DNA of 52,659 nt from Candidatus Bathyarchaeota archaeon (GTDB taxonomy: Archaea; Thermoproteota; Bathyarchaeia; RBG-16-48-13; JAGTRE01): positions 35,388 through 88,046 of the forward strand of contig JAGTRE010000005.1 of NCBI GenBank assembly GCA_018396415.1, in the 5' to 3' direction. A program made the position numbers and the translations under genes. This document shows positions 1 to 7,927 of the stretch, in pieces (position 1 is the stretch's first letter; every line of letters begins with the position of its first letter). The notes beneath the pieces are model-generated. The model had not been told where the DNA came from and ran no database searches. It was given only the letters and a program-made list of their open reading frames with translations.

Positions 1-58
1 CGGTATATTTTACTGCTTCTTCGTTTCCGTGAAAGTCGGTAACAGCAAGAATTTTCAT
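1..58 (-). CDS. Metallophosphoesterase, N-terminal fragment (cut by window edge)
   Basis: Reading leftward from an ATG at 58 gives MKILAVTDFHGNEEAVKYT before the window ends. A beta strand followed by Asp-x-His is the first metal-binding motif of calcineurin-like phosphoesterases. Only 19 residues are visible, so substrate and length cannot be judged. It is divergent from hypC; the roughly 190 bp between them must hold both promoters. Confidence 0.6.
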   Translation of the reverse strand, partial: MKILAVTDFHGNEEAVKYT

Positions 59-246
59 TGCAACCCACCCAGTTAAAGTAAACTGCTACCAGTTCTTACA
101 GGCAAGCTTCTACAATAGGCCTACGTCAGTGGAAGCTGGCTCATTTTTATTATTTTATTATATCAGATTTTTAGAAGTGTTTCTAGAGGTAAATATAAGT
201 ATGTCGGGGTTCTTATCCCCTTTTCACAGATTTGGTTGGTTCGGTT

Positions 247-468
247 ATGTGTCTTGCAGTTCCGGCAAGGGTTGTGGAAATTAAGGGAGAAAAAGCTATA
301 GCAGATTTTGGGGGTATTCGACGCGAAGTCCTCTTATCACTTGTAGGCAAAGTGAAAATCGGGGACTACCTCATCGTCCATACGGGTTATGCCATTCAAG
401 TTATGGATCGTAGGGAAGCGGAAGAAACTCTGAAACTTTGGAAAGAGATTCTTCAGGAGCAAAAATAG
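247..468 (+). CDS. hypC: HypC/HupF-family hydrogenase maturation chaperone
   Basis: A 73-residue protein starting MCLAVPARVV. HypC binds HypD through the N-terminal Cys2 and helps load the Fe(CN)2CO unit into [NiFe]-hydrogenase. Cys2 is present, followed by the small beta-barrel (IADFGGIRREV, VGDY-like turn) and a helical tail, all of normal length. I chose the ATG at 247 rather than an in-frame start five codons upstream because family members begin exactly at MCL and Cys2 must be exposed after Met removal. Its partner gene hypD lies 1.4 kb away on the other strand, so this is a loosened hyp cluster. No hydrogenase structural gene is visible. Confidence 0.95.
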   Translation: MCLAVPARVVEIKGEKAIADFGGIRREVLLSLVGKVKIGDYLIVHTGYAIQVMDRREAEETLKLWKEILQEQK

Positions 469-487
469 CAGGGATTTATTCGGGATT

Positions 488-1039
488 TTATTCGAATACG
501 TAGATTTCTTTTTCAAGTTTGCTATTTATCAACTCATATGCGTGTACTGTTTTTCTCTCATTTTCCACTTCTATAATTATAAAAGATGGAACATAAGATG
601 CAGGTCCTCCTCCCCAGACTCCTGTAGCGGAACCTGGGTTTAGAAGTAAAATCTTCTTTTTGTTTAGTTTGACTTCGTCTACGCTTAATCGATGAGTGTG
701 GCCGCTAATCAGCACATCTACATTCATTTCCGTGGCAATTTCAGTTAATTGACTTACATCGCCTCTAGGAAAAACTTGGTCTCCATGAATCAATCCTATT
801 ATTATGCTCTCAACTTTCAGTTTTTCAATTTTAGGAAAACGCAGATAATCCATGTTTCCACGTACAGCACGTACTTCTTTACCCAGTTTCTTGAGATACT
901 CCAAAACTCCCTCGTGCGTCAAGTCTCCGGTGCTTAGAACGAAGTCAAAATTATTCTGCTTAATCGTATCAAGTATCAACTGTGGAATTTTGGATGCACG
1001 CTCTGGAATATGAGTATCCCCAATGATGAGGAGCCGCAT
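488..1039 (-). CDS. YfcE/MJ0936-type metallophosphoesterase
   Basis: 183 residues with the complete calcineurin-fold metal set: DTHIPE near the N-terminus, a GDLTHEG block, GNMD, then a GLIHGD and SGHTH pair and a GS near the end. The short single-domain form is the YfcE/MJ0936 family of Mn/Ni-dependent phosphodiesterases; the physiological substrate is generally unknown. It converges on hypC with a 19-bp gap and is divergent from the methyltransferase at 1270. The intervening 230 bp carry an unusual series of inverted repeats described separately. Confidence 0.9.
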   Translation of the reverse strand: MRLLIIGDTHIPERASKIPQLILDTIKQNNFDFVLSTGDLTHEGVLEYLKKLGKEVRAVRGNMDYLRFPKIEKLKVESIIIGLIHGDQVFPRGDVSQLTEIATEMNVDVLISGHTHRLSVDEVKLNKKKILLLNPGSATGVWGGGPASYVPSFIIIEVENERKTVHAYELINSKLEKEIYVFE

Positions 1040-1101
1040 TTTTATTCAAAATTAAAGGAAGCACGCATATCTTACTAAAAGTTTTTACATATCTCAAGGT
1101 T

Positions 1102-1195
1102 GGGGCAGTACTGCCCCTGTTCTAGTATAAAAGTCTCAGGCTGAGAACCAAAGGTTTCCGACCTTAGTTGCATGAGCGTTAAGTGTCCCTTAACG
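1102..1195. repeat. Four consecutive inverted repeats in a divergent intergenic region
   Basis: Between divergent genes at 1040-1269 there are four inverted repeats in under 100 bp. They are a perfect 16-bp palindrome GGGGCAGTACTGCCCC (1102-1117), CTCAG-G-CTGAG (1135-1145), AAGGT-TTCCG-ACCTT (1151-1165) and CGTTAAG-TGTCC-CTTAACG (1177-1195). As RNA, three of them make 5-7 bp hairpins. No open frame of note covers them. They could be an unannotated structured RNA, a structured leader of the methyltransferase gene, or stacked operator sites. I cannot tell which from sequence. Confidence 0.5.
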
Positions 1196-1269
1196 TTTAT
1201 GAAATCTTAGAGAAGAATCTTTGTTAGAGTTTTCGTTTAGCCACTGACCTGTAAGGAGGGGGCATAATA

Positions 1270-1833
1270 TTGCTGAGGTGGAATCTCTACATTCCATCTC
1301 CTCCAGAAATAGTTAGAACAATGTTGAAGCTCGTGGAGTTAAAACCGGGTGAACTCTTGTACGATCTAGGGTCTGGGGATGGCAGAGGCTTAATTATTGC
1401 AGTTCAAGATTTTGGCGCAAATGCGATTGGAGTTGAGTTAAATGAAAATTTAGTTAAAAGCTCGCGAGAAATGGTTAGGAAGTTAAATCTAACCAATCGG
1501 ATCCAAATTATACATGGCGATCTTTTTAATGTTAACTTAAGCAAAGCAGATGTTGTGATGCTATACCTCTTTCCTGATATGATCAATCAATTGAAATTGA
1601 AGTTAAAGAGGGAGTTAAAGGATGGGGCGAGAGTTGTCTCACATGATTATGGTATTCCCGGTTGGGTCCCGACGAAAGTCGAGATGCTCAGTAAAAGTTG
1701 GCTTTTTAACAAGCATAAAATCTTCGTTTATAAAATACCCGGTTCTCTGGGTTCGGTTAAAGCTAATGAGATAGAAAAATCTAGGCTGGTTAAATTCCAT
1801 CGTTTCATTTATGGACTTATTCATCGCAGATAG
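1270..1833 (+). CDS. Class I SAM-dependent methyltransferase
   Basis: 187 residues with a Rossmann methyltransferase core: motif I DLGSGDGRG near residue 36, an acidic GVELNE strand-2 end, and GDLF before the motif IV region (ADVVMLYLFPDM). The strand-2 Glu would bind the SAM ribose. The acceptor is not identifiable; the LFP segment does not match the NPPY pattern of N-methylating enzymes. The start is TTG at 1270, preceded by a strong AAGGAGGGGG site. The C-terminus carries a basic tail. The gene ends 6 bp from the convergent end of hypD. Confidence 0.85.
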   Translation: MLRWNLYIPSPPEIVRTMLKLVELKPGELLYDLGSGDGRGLIIAVQDFGANAIGVELNENLVKSSREMVRKLNLTNRIQIIHGDLFNVNLSKADVVMLYLFPDMINQLKLKLKRELKDGARVVSHDYGIPGWVPTKVEMLSKSWLFNKHKIFVYKIPGSLGSVKANEIEKSRLVKFHRFIYGLIHRR

Positions 1834-1839
1834 CTGAGT

Positions 1840-2953
1840 TTACAGTTTATGCTCAATATATCGCATTGCAATATAGCACGCTCCTTCTCGGCTTACGGCG
1901 CATGGACCGATTGGCTTGTTTGGTGTGCATACTTTATTAAATAACTGGCAATCCTGAGGATAGATTAAGCCACGTAAAACTTCTCCGCATCGACAGCCTA
2001 GGGGAGGTTTATATTTCTCCTCGATTCTTACGTCAAACCTTTTTATCGCATTAAAATTCTCAAATTTTGACCTTAACTCAAAGCCTGAGAAGGGAATTTT
2101 TCCAATTCCCCGCCAATCAGCGTCTCTAATGGTGAAAACTTCCTTCATCATTTTTTGGGCTTTAACGTTTCCCCTCTCGCGAACCGACCGGGTATATTCA
2201 TTTTCGACGGTTGCACGACCACTACGAATTTGCTTAAGTAGCATTGTGATAGCAATTAGAACGTCAATAGGTTCGAATCCTGCGATAACTTGGGGGATAC
2301 AATATTTCTTGGAGAGGGGTCGGTATGGTCGTGCACCTATTATCGTTGAGACATGACCTGGGCAAATAAATCCAGCTATTTTGATTTCACCTAATTTTAA
2401 TAGGTGTTCAAGTGCTGGGGGAATTAAGCGGTGGCTACAAATTATACTGAAGTTTTCCGGAGGTTTCATAAGTAGCTCGGCAGCGGTGGAAGGGGCTGTA
2501 GTTTCGAAGCCTATAGCAAAGTGCACATACTCATTTTTCGGATCTCGCCTGGCCATTTCGACTGCGTCATGAATGCTGTAGACAACTTTAACATGCCCGC
2601 CTCTAGCTTTAACATCAGCAAGTGAACCGATTGCACTGGGGACACGAAACATATCACCGAAAGTGGTTACAATAACATTGTTTCGTAGGCTCAGCTGGGC
2701 GGCCGCGTCAATTTCATCTGGGCTTGTAACGCATACTGGGCATCCGGGACCGGATCGGACTTCAACGTTGGAAGGAAGAAGACTCCGCAATCCAAATTGA
2801 ACTATGGTTGCTTCATGTATCGGCCAACTTCCATTATAAAACATATGGAAGCTGTGTGCCGCATACGTGCATAATCAAATAATGCTGTTCGCCAGCTAAT
2901 GTTTTAATATAGTTTGAAAGGTCACGAGCTAATTCCCTATTTCTATAATCCAT
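1840..2953 (-). CDS. hypD: HypD hydrogenase maturation protein, interrupted by a predicted 37-nt mRNA intron
   Basis: HypD carries the 4Fe-4S cluster on which, with HypC and HypE, the Fe(CN)2CO unit is built. The gene reads as two frames. The upstream part (2953 down to 2856) ends in IMHVCGT and then runs into an early stop; the downstream part begins HEATIVQFG and continues to 1840. Joining complement(1840..2818, 2856..2953) gives 358 residues, normal for HypD, with CGTHEAT at the junction, GPGCPVC, GFETTAPST, HV-S and the C-terminal CRCGEVLRG, PQDC and PIGPC cysteine blocks. Unspliced, translation would stop after about 39 residues. Start ATG 2953 matches family N-termini (DYRNRELA); an in-frame ATG at 3040 is less likely. 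See the separate intron entry. The alternative is a frameshifted pseudogene. Confidence 0.88.
2819..2855 (-). other. Predicted bulge-helix-bulge intron in hypD mRNA (37 nt)
   Basis: On the minus strand the transcript reads UAUG-CGGC-ACA, then an inner arm CAGCUUCCAU / AUGGAAGUUG (10 bp, one G-U) with a 10-nt loop, then GCCG-AUA-CAUG. CGGC/GCCG forms the four-pair central helix, ACA and AUA are the two three-nucleotide bulges, and UAUG/CAUG forms the outer helix. This is a full hBHBh' motif. Cutting after the second nucleotide of each bulge (AC|A, AU|A) removes exactly 37 nt and joins GGC AC to A CAU GAA, giving Gly-Thr-His-Glu in frame. Folding and junction were worked out by hand from the sequence. 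Confidence 0.88.
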
Positions 2954-3258
2954 CACCTTGCAGCGTTTCCCTCCCTCAAATTTGTTACGTTCTATTCCTC
3001 CTGCGTGCCCGAGGTTAATTTGAAGTCTATGCTTTTTCACAGCTTCATTAATAAAAAGCTTCTTTGTTTTCCAAAAGAGGAAGAGCTTTAGAAGATAGGT
3101 TATTATGTTGAATGGTGCGAAGTTTTAAAGCAGGTTTGAATACGAGTTTCATATTGTAAACATGTCATATGTGTTTCACCTTAGAACTGTTTAAATTGGG
3201 CTTTCCTGCGTGAATAAATAATTTAAATGAATTTTATAAAGCGATGAGTGAGGTTTGT
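2954..3258. other. Intergenic region between hypD and the SAM-hydroxide adenosyltransferase gene
   Basis: This divergent spacer has no convincing gene. On the minus side an AT-rich TTTTTATTAA element near 3046-3058 could be the hypD TATA box, giving a leader of several tens of nucleotides. On the plus side ATAATTTAAATG (about 3218-3229) sits at TATA distance from the start at 3259. Nothing else stands out. Confidence 0.45.
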
Positions 3259-4062
3259 ATGAATTCGCATCCAATTGTGACGTTGTTGACTGATTTTGGT
3301 ACACGGGATCCATACGTAGCTCAGATGAAGGCTGTTATCTTATCCATTTGCCCCCGAACGGTTATAGTTGACATAAGTCATAACGTGGAAAAGTTCAATG
3401 TGAGAATGGGGGCTTTTATACTAGCTTCTGCGACTCCATACTTTCCTCCAGGGTCTATACATATGGCTGTGGTTGACCCAGCTGTCGGAACTAAACGCGC
3501 TCCACTACTTATAGAAACTAAAAATTTCTTCTTCGTTGGACCTGACAATGGCTTACTAATCTTAGCCGCCCAAGCTGATGGAATAGAGCAGGTGTATCAA
3601 ATTGAAAATCAACGTTATCTGCGACCCGCGATCTCTTATACATTTCATGGGAGAGACGTTTTTGCACCTGTGGCAGGATATCTTGCAAAAGGGGTTTCTC
3701 CTCAAAAAATTGGGTCGAAACTTCTCAGTTACGTAGTTCCCTCGTTCTCAAAACCATCAATAAAAAATGGGAAGATTTCTGGAGAAATAAATTACATTGA
3801 TAGTTTTGGAAACGTTGTGACAAATATTCCAGCTTCGCTTTTAGAGCAACTACGCGTTCTGCCTGGGCAGCTTCTCCAATTACGTATTAAGCGGAAAAGT
3901 TTTGCTATTCGATTCTGCCGGGCTTATGGAGAAGTTCAAGTTGGGGAACTCTTGGGAATTATTGGTAGCCATAACTTTCTTGAGCTTTCTATAAATCAGG
4001 GGAACGCCGCTGGGTTATTTAATGTAGTGGTGGGGGATACGGTAGAGCTACACCTTGCGTAA
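3259..4062 (+). CDS. SAM hydroxide adenosyltransferase (DUF62 family)
   Basis: 267 residues of the DUF62/duf-62 family, which hydrolyses S-adenosylmethionine to adenosine and methionine with an activated hydroxide. Seen are the N-terminal TLLTDFGTRDPYV, the VDPAVGT segment, FVGPDNGLL, YTFHGRDVFAP (the conserved Asp/Arg/His side-chain set that holds the hydroxide), and the C-terminal beta domain with YIDSFGNVVTNI. Start ATG 3259 is preferred to ATG 3244 because TGAGGTTT lies just before it. The gene converges with nadM and overlaps it by 15 bp. Confidence 0.92.
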   Translation: MNSHPIVTLLTDFGTRDPYVAQMKAVILSICPRTVIVDISHNVEKFNVRMGAFILASATPYFPPGSIHMAVVDPAVGTKRAPLLIETKNFFFVGPDNGLLILAAQADGIEQVYQIENQRYLRPAISYTFHGRDVFAPVAGYLAKGVSPQKIGSKLLSYVVPSFSKPSIKNGKISGEINYIDSFGNVVTNIPASLLEQLRVLPGQLLQLRIKRKSFAIRFCRAYGEVQVGELLGIIGSHNFLELSINQGNAAGLFNVVVGDTVELHLA

Positions 4063-4599
4063 TTCACTTGATGGTTTGTCGGTTTTAGTTAATTCAAGTA
4101 GCCGTTGGATGCCTTTGATCTCCTTGATATAGGTGGCTACACTTTTCGGCACTAGTTCCTCCCAATTTTTTCCGGCAAGCATACGCTTTCGAATCTCTGT
4201 CGCGGAGTAAAGGTTGCGTTCATAAAGTTGGATTCCCATTATTTTATAACCCTCTTCTTTGAATAGGCGGCGAGTTAAGGGTTCGTTGGAAAATACTATA
4301 TCAAATCTAGGTGAAAGGGTTCGCACTACGGATACCCATGTTGTATGCATCTCACAGTCGGGTACTGGAACCGTGTAATAGCGGGTTCTTTCTATGCCAG
4401 CTTCGCTAAGGGCTTTATAAATCATTTCAGTTCTTTCCCCGGTTGTGAAGGGGTTATCAATTTCGTGGCTGCGTTGTGAGCTTCCAATTACGATCACAAG
4501 TTCTTCGACTTTTTCTAAAGCGGTTTTGATTGCTTGGAGATGGCCAAGGTGGAAGGGTTGAAATCTTCCGACGAATAAACCACGTTTCACCAATCGCAT
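4048..4599 (-). CDS. nadM: Nicotinamide-nucleotide adenylyltransferase
   Basis: 183 residues of the archaeal NMN adenylyltransferase family, which joins NMN and ATP to make NAD. GLFVGRFQPFHLGH carries the nucleotidyltransferase HxGH motif, followed by GSSQRSHEIDNPFTTGER and, near the end, the ISSTxxR-like site as YSATEIRKRM. Length fits archaeal NadM. The longest frame reaches 4629 (TTG) or 4626 (ATG), but homologues start directly before the first beta strand, which favours ATG at 4599. It overlaps the convergent neighbour by 15 bp. The divergent glycosyltransferase shares its upstream region. Confidence 0.93.
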   Translation of the reverse strand: MRLVKRGLFVGRFQPFHLGHLQAIKTALEKVEELVIVIGSSQRSHEIDNPFTTGERTEMIYKALSEAGIERTRYYTVPVPDCEMHTTWVSVVRTLSPRFDIVFSNEPLTRRLFKEEGYKIMGIQLYERNLYSATEIRKRMLAGKNWEELVPKSVATYIKEIKGIQRLLELTKTDKPSSELRKV

Positions 4600-4696
4600 A
4601 ACCTCATGGTTAAGAGTGATTTGCATCAAGTTTTCTTGTTATGATTTTCGTTGCTTTCAACCGCATATTTTCAGTTCTAGGTGTTGAATTCGATGA

Positions 4697-4744
4697 GATA
4701 TTTAAGGTGCTTTTAATTATTTCTTTCCTAAATCAGAGGTGAGG
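4697..4744 (+). promoter_or_regulatory. Promoter and ribosome-binding site of the glycosyltransferase gene
   Basis: GATATTTAAG (4697-4706) looks like an archaeal TATA box. It is followed after about 30 bp by GAGGTGAGG (4736-4744), a strong anti-16S match. Their placement predicts translation starting near 4749, where the codon is TTA rather than a usual start. Confidence 0.5.
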
Positions 4745-4748
4745 GGCT

Positions 4749-5450
4749 TTAACGTCTTCGGAGGGCGTTTCAGTTATTCTTCCGACGTATAACGAGCGGG
4801 AGAACATTGAGCAGTTAGTTCATGCGATTTTGAAGATCCCTGCTTTTCACGGGTTTCCGTTAGAAGTTATTATTGTCGATGATAACAGTCCTGATGGAAC
4901 AGGGGAGATTGCCGACAGGTTGGCTAAAGAGGTTTCCTGTGTAAAGGTAGTTCACCGTCCAGCTAAGATGGGTTTAGGTAGCGCTATTAAAGCGGGTTCT
5001 AATTTTGCTTCCTATGATCGATTGGTCGTTATGGATGCGGATTTTTCACATCCCCCATCAGAAATTCCCAAGTTAGTTTCAAAGTTGGACCAAGCTGACA
5101 TCGTCGTCGCTTCAAGGTATGTTAAATATGGTAGGATGAACGCTCCGTATCATCGTGTTCTAGCAAGTAAATTCATTAATTACTTCATTAGATGGCTTGC
5201 GGGTTTGAAGGTGAGAGACTGCACAGGCGGTTTTCACGCGATAAGGAAGAGTGTTTTGGATGAGTTAGATGTGCAGGGGCGTGGTGGTGAATATGATATT
5301 GAGCTTCTAACAAAGGCGCAGAGAAGGGGTTATAGTATCGTTGAGGTTCCATTTAATTACGAGTATCGTACACATGGGGTATCCAAGACTAAGGCGCGGT
5401 ATGGAATAACCTATCTCCTCACAGCGTTAAAACTTCGCTTCACTAGTTAA
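4749..5450 (+). CDS. Family 2 glycosyltransferase, dolichol-phosphate mannosyltransferase-like
   Basis: A GT-A fold enzyme like DPM1 that moves a sugar from a nucleotide donor to a polyprenyl phosphate. Seen are VSVILPTYNERENIE, VDDNSPDGTG, the metal-binding VVMDADFSH and the DCTGGFHAIRKSVL acceptor-side motif. No C-terminal membrane segment is visible, as in DPM1. The conserved first strand lies upstream of the first usual in-frame start (TTG 4830), so beginning there would lose the fold's first strand. The frame is open back to a stop just before 4743 and holds no ATG, GTG or TTG. The best-placed codon after the ribosome site is TTA at 4749, used here as provisional start. A sequence error or a mutated TTG is possible. 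Confidence 0.85.
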   Translation, partial: LTSSEGVSVILPTYNERENIEQLVHAILKIPAFHGFPLEVIIVDDNSPDGTGEIADRLAKEVSCVKVVHRPAKMGLGSAIKAGSNFASYDRLVVMDADFSHPPSEIPKLVSKLDQADIVVASRYVKYGRMNAPYHRVLASKFINYFIRWLAGLKVRDCTGGFHAIRKSVLDELDVQGRGGEYDIELLTKAQRRGYSIVEVPFNYEYRTHGVSKTKARYGITYLLTALKLRFTS

Positions 5451-5458
5451 ATTAAACA

Positions 5459-6076
5459 TTAAAATTGTTGGCTGGTTTGTTCTAGAATCGTTAATGTCGG
5501 CGTTAAGTGTAGCGGCTTCCCTTTGATATCTATTATCTTTGGTTCAAGTTTTTGCGCTGTGGCCTCCGCCTCACGGATCAGAATTTCTCGTTTAATTGCT
5601 GTACCATATCCATATCCGCCAATTTCTCCATTACTGCGAATTACTCGATGGCAGGGAATTAATAGGGGGAGGGGGTTAGCTGCTTCGGCATTGCCTACCG
5701 CTCTAGCACCCTTGCTTTTCCCAAGTACATTTGCAATTTCGCTGTATGTTGTCACGTAACCTCGTGGAATAGCAGAGGTCACTGTAAGCACTAATTTAGT
5801 AAACTGGGGGAGGAAGTCTAAGACGAGGTTGAACTTCTCCTCAAAAGGCTGTCCTCTAAAAAGCGTGGAGAGGGCCTGTAATACCTTCTTAGCAAATTCT
5901 TCATTTTTCATATCTCTCTCAGAAGTGAATTCCAGTCCAATTGGTAAGTGAGCTAATATACGCTGGATTACGAGTGCGTGGTTATGGGCGAAACTTGATG
6001 CCCAGACTTTCAACTCTGCGTCGACCGCGGCAGCGAACCAAATTTCATTGACTTCACTACAATATATGTGAATCAA
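5459..6076 (-). CDS. ogt: Methylated-DNA--protein-cysteine methyltransferase
   Basis: Direct-reversal repair of O6-alkylguanine. 205 residues: a poorly conserved N-terminal domain (about 1-105), then the DNA-binding core with IPRGYVTTYSEIA, the helix-turn-helix and asparagine hinge RAVGNAEAANP, and the active site IPCHRVI with the alkyl-accepting Cys, followed by GGYGYG. Start TTG with AGGAGAGCAG just upstream. It is convergent with the glycosyltransferase with an 8-bp gap. Confidence 0.95.
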   Translation of the reverse strand: MIHIYCSEVNEIWFAAAVDAELKVWASSFAHNHALVIQRILAHLPIGLEFTSERDMKNEEFAKKVLQALSTLFRGQPFEEKFNLVLDFLPQFTKLVLTVTSAIPRGYVTTYSEIANVLGKSKGARAVGNAEAANPLPLLIPCHRVIRSNGEIGGYGYGTAIKREILIREAEATAQKLEPKIIDIKGKPLHLTPTLTILEQTSQQF

Positions 6077-6129
6077 GCTGCTCTCCTAGCCTTATTAGTT
6101 TGAATCCGAAACTGCTTTTCAATTTTGGC

Positions 6130-6405
6130 TCAAATAGTAACATTCGTCTTTCGTTTACCTTTACTCCAGACAATCTGGTTGGTCTTTACGTTTCGGATTT
6201 CCATTATTCGATGAAAAGGGATTTGCACTTCTTCTCCTGCTTGGTCTGCATAGGAAAACCAACCAGCTCCAACTCGTATGACGCAATCTAACTTAACCTT
6301 TTTACGATCCATGTACGCGCCTCGGTGGAGAAATGTGATTTCATACTCGCTTTTTCTATCTTTCTCAGCCCAGAGGATTTTGTTAAGGAGGTCACGTATT
6401 CTCAC
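6130..6405 (-). CDS. DUF504/UPF0248 family protein
   Basis: 91 residues matching the archaeal UPF0248 family: RIRDLLNKILWAE at the N-terminus, EITFLHRGA, and the PFHRIMEIRN segment. The family is small, beta-rich and of uncertain function; it is often proposed to act in RNA processing because of its genomic company, which is inference. Start GTG at 6405. It lies upstream of ogt on the same strand with a 53-bp gap and may be cotranscribed. Confidence 0.85.
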   Translation of the reverse strand: MRIRDLLNKILWAEKDRKSEYEITFLHRGAYMDRKKVKLDCVIRVGAGWFSYADQAGEEVQIPFHRIMEIRNVKTNQIVWSKGKRKTNVTI

Positions 6406-6517
6406 GTAAAGTCCTCATTAATCCGAGTCTATTTGTGGCTATTATTATTGCTCTTTAGCGATTAGAAAATTTCTAGAGGCGACTCCTATTTCATCCTATA
6501 AAAAGAAGGGGGAGGTA

Positions 6518-7753
6518 TTAATATAGTTCATTGCTAATGAGCAGAACCGGCATTGTCAGAGTGTGATGCCCAAGGGCACATCCTTTTGGCGATCCCTGTT
6601 CTCCGTAGGTGTTGAAGCCAAAAATCGGCACATCTTTCCCAACGACAGCTTTGATTTCATCCAGAATCTTAGGTGCATCGTCTCCTAAGCCCACAGCCCG
6701 ACCGGTGCAATGTGGCGTGAAAACCACGGCGATATCCTCTGGATTTCCTGCACTTTCTAAAGCTTCCCTCGTGGCTTCACGTGCAGCTTTAAGATGCGAT
6801 TCTTTGGTCGCCTGGCCTAAAACAACCGCTGTATTTTCAGCGACTGGAGCTGCATTAACGATTTTCTTATCCGAGATCGCCACTGTGTGTTTTGGCCAGA
6901 GATAGGTTCCACTTGCATCGGGCACGGTTAATGGATTTGTGATAGTCAATCCAAGTGCTTCTTTTCTTAATTTTTCAAGATCTACACCTAGCATTTCTGC
7001 GAATACGTCTGCCGCAGGCTTTCCATCGAGTTCGTGGATTATCCTTGGCTCTGCTTTTGTTACAAACGCGTTCTTCTCAGTAATTGGTGAATACCCGTTT
7101 TTGATGCCTGTTCCAATTTTTACGTTACCTGCAATTGCAGCACAAACTACTGAGTCTGAGTATAGTTTGCCGTTGCAAAATTGATAGGTCTTCTTAAATT
7201 CAAGCTCGTCGGCAGCGGACCCTCCAATCACAGGAGCGCCACCAGCTATTTCAGCAACTCCCTGCAAAACCAATTCATTTGGAGCTGATAAAGCATCCGG
7301 GATCATTATTAAACAATAGGGCTTAAATTTGACTTGTTCAGCCGCCTTTTTCGGTGCTGCTTTATAGGGGTTAAACTTCAACGTTTTTAACGCGTTAGCC
7401 GCAGCTTTTCTGCCAGCTTTGACCGGATCTTTACTTATTTCTTCTCCGACACCAACTCCGAAGCTCATGTATTTAGAAGAGATCACTCCTACCATTACGG
7501 ACTTTTTATGAAAGCCCTCCCCAGATATGCAGCCGATCGCTGTAGTGCAACCGATACTGGGTGTAGCACCTGTAACTTCCTTAACACCTCGAAGTACCTT
7601 TGTTAAGTCGTATTTTGGGGATGAAAATATCATGGCGATTCCAGGCTTCTGGCGTTTTATCTGCTCTAGGGCGGTCTTTGCAGCTTCTTTCCCGGCTTTG
7701 TACGCATCTTCGGCATCACTGTAACCTACTCCAACATATACTATCTTTGCCAT
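6518..7753 (-). CDS. FIST-domain sensory protein
   Basis: 411 residues with a FIST N-terminal domain (about 1-200; GCTTAIGCISGEGF, VMIPDALSAPNELV, GGSAAD) and a FIST C-terminal domain (about 230-400; TNPLTVPDASGTYLWPKHTV, CTGRAVGLGDDAPKILDEI, FGFNTYGEQGSP). FIST modules are predicted small-ligand sensors. No kinase, GGDEF or methyl-accepting output domain is attached, so this is a stand-alone form whose output is unknown. Start ATG after GGAAAGAGGAG. The proteasome gene is divergent. Confidence 0.88.
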   Translation of the reverse strand: MAKIVYVGVGYSDAEDAYKAGKEAAKTALEQIKRQKPGIAMIFSSPKYDLTKVLRGVKEVTGATPSIGCTTAIGCISGEGFHKKSVMVGVISSKYMSFGVGVGEEISKDPVKAGRKAAANALKTLKFNPYKAAPKKAAEQVKFKPYCLIMIPDALSAPNELVLQGVAEIAGGAPVIGGSAADELEFKKTYQFCNGKLYSDSVVCAAIAGNVKIGTGIKNGYSPITEKNAFVTKAEPRIIHELDGKPAADVFAEMLGVDLEKLRKEALGLTITNPLTVPDASGTYLWPKHTVAISDKKIVNAAPVAENTAVVLGQATKESHLKAAREATREALESAGNPEDIAVVFTPHCTGRAVGLGDDAPKILDEIKAVVGKDVPIFGFNTYGEQGSPKGCALGHHTLTMPVLLISNELY

Positions 7754-7927
7754 CTCTCCTCTTTCCTCCGTTTAGATACTGCTTTTACAAGACTATAATT
7801 ATTTTTCACTTGGGTTCTGTGCAGCTAAGGCATTTCTGTTTAAGACGTGCTTAACGCCAACTCATAATCCACAACTTTTAATAGTTCCATATCGTAAATC
7901 CGTGTGAACTTGAAGGGGGTTATCCAT

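Noticed and set aside
4736-4780. A second mRNA intron hiding the start codon of the glycosyltransferase
   Set aside because: I looked for a four-pair helix with three-nucleotide bulges between an upstream ATG and the frame and found none. The simple hairpin AACG...CGTT over the start region is not a bulge-helix-bulge motif.
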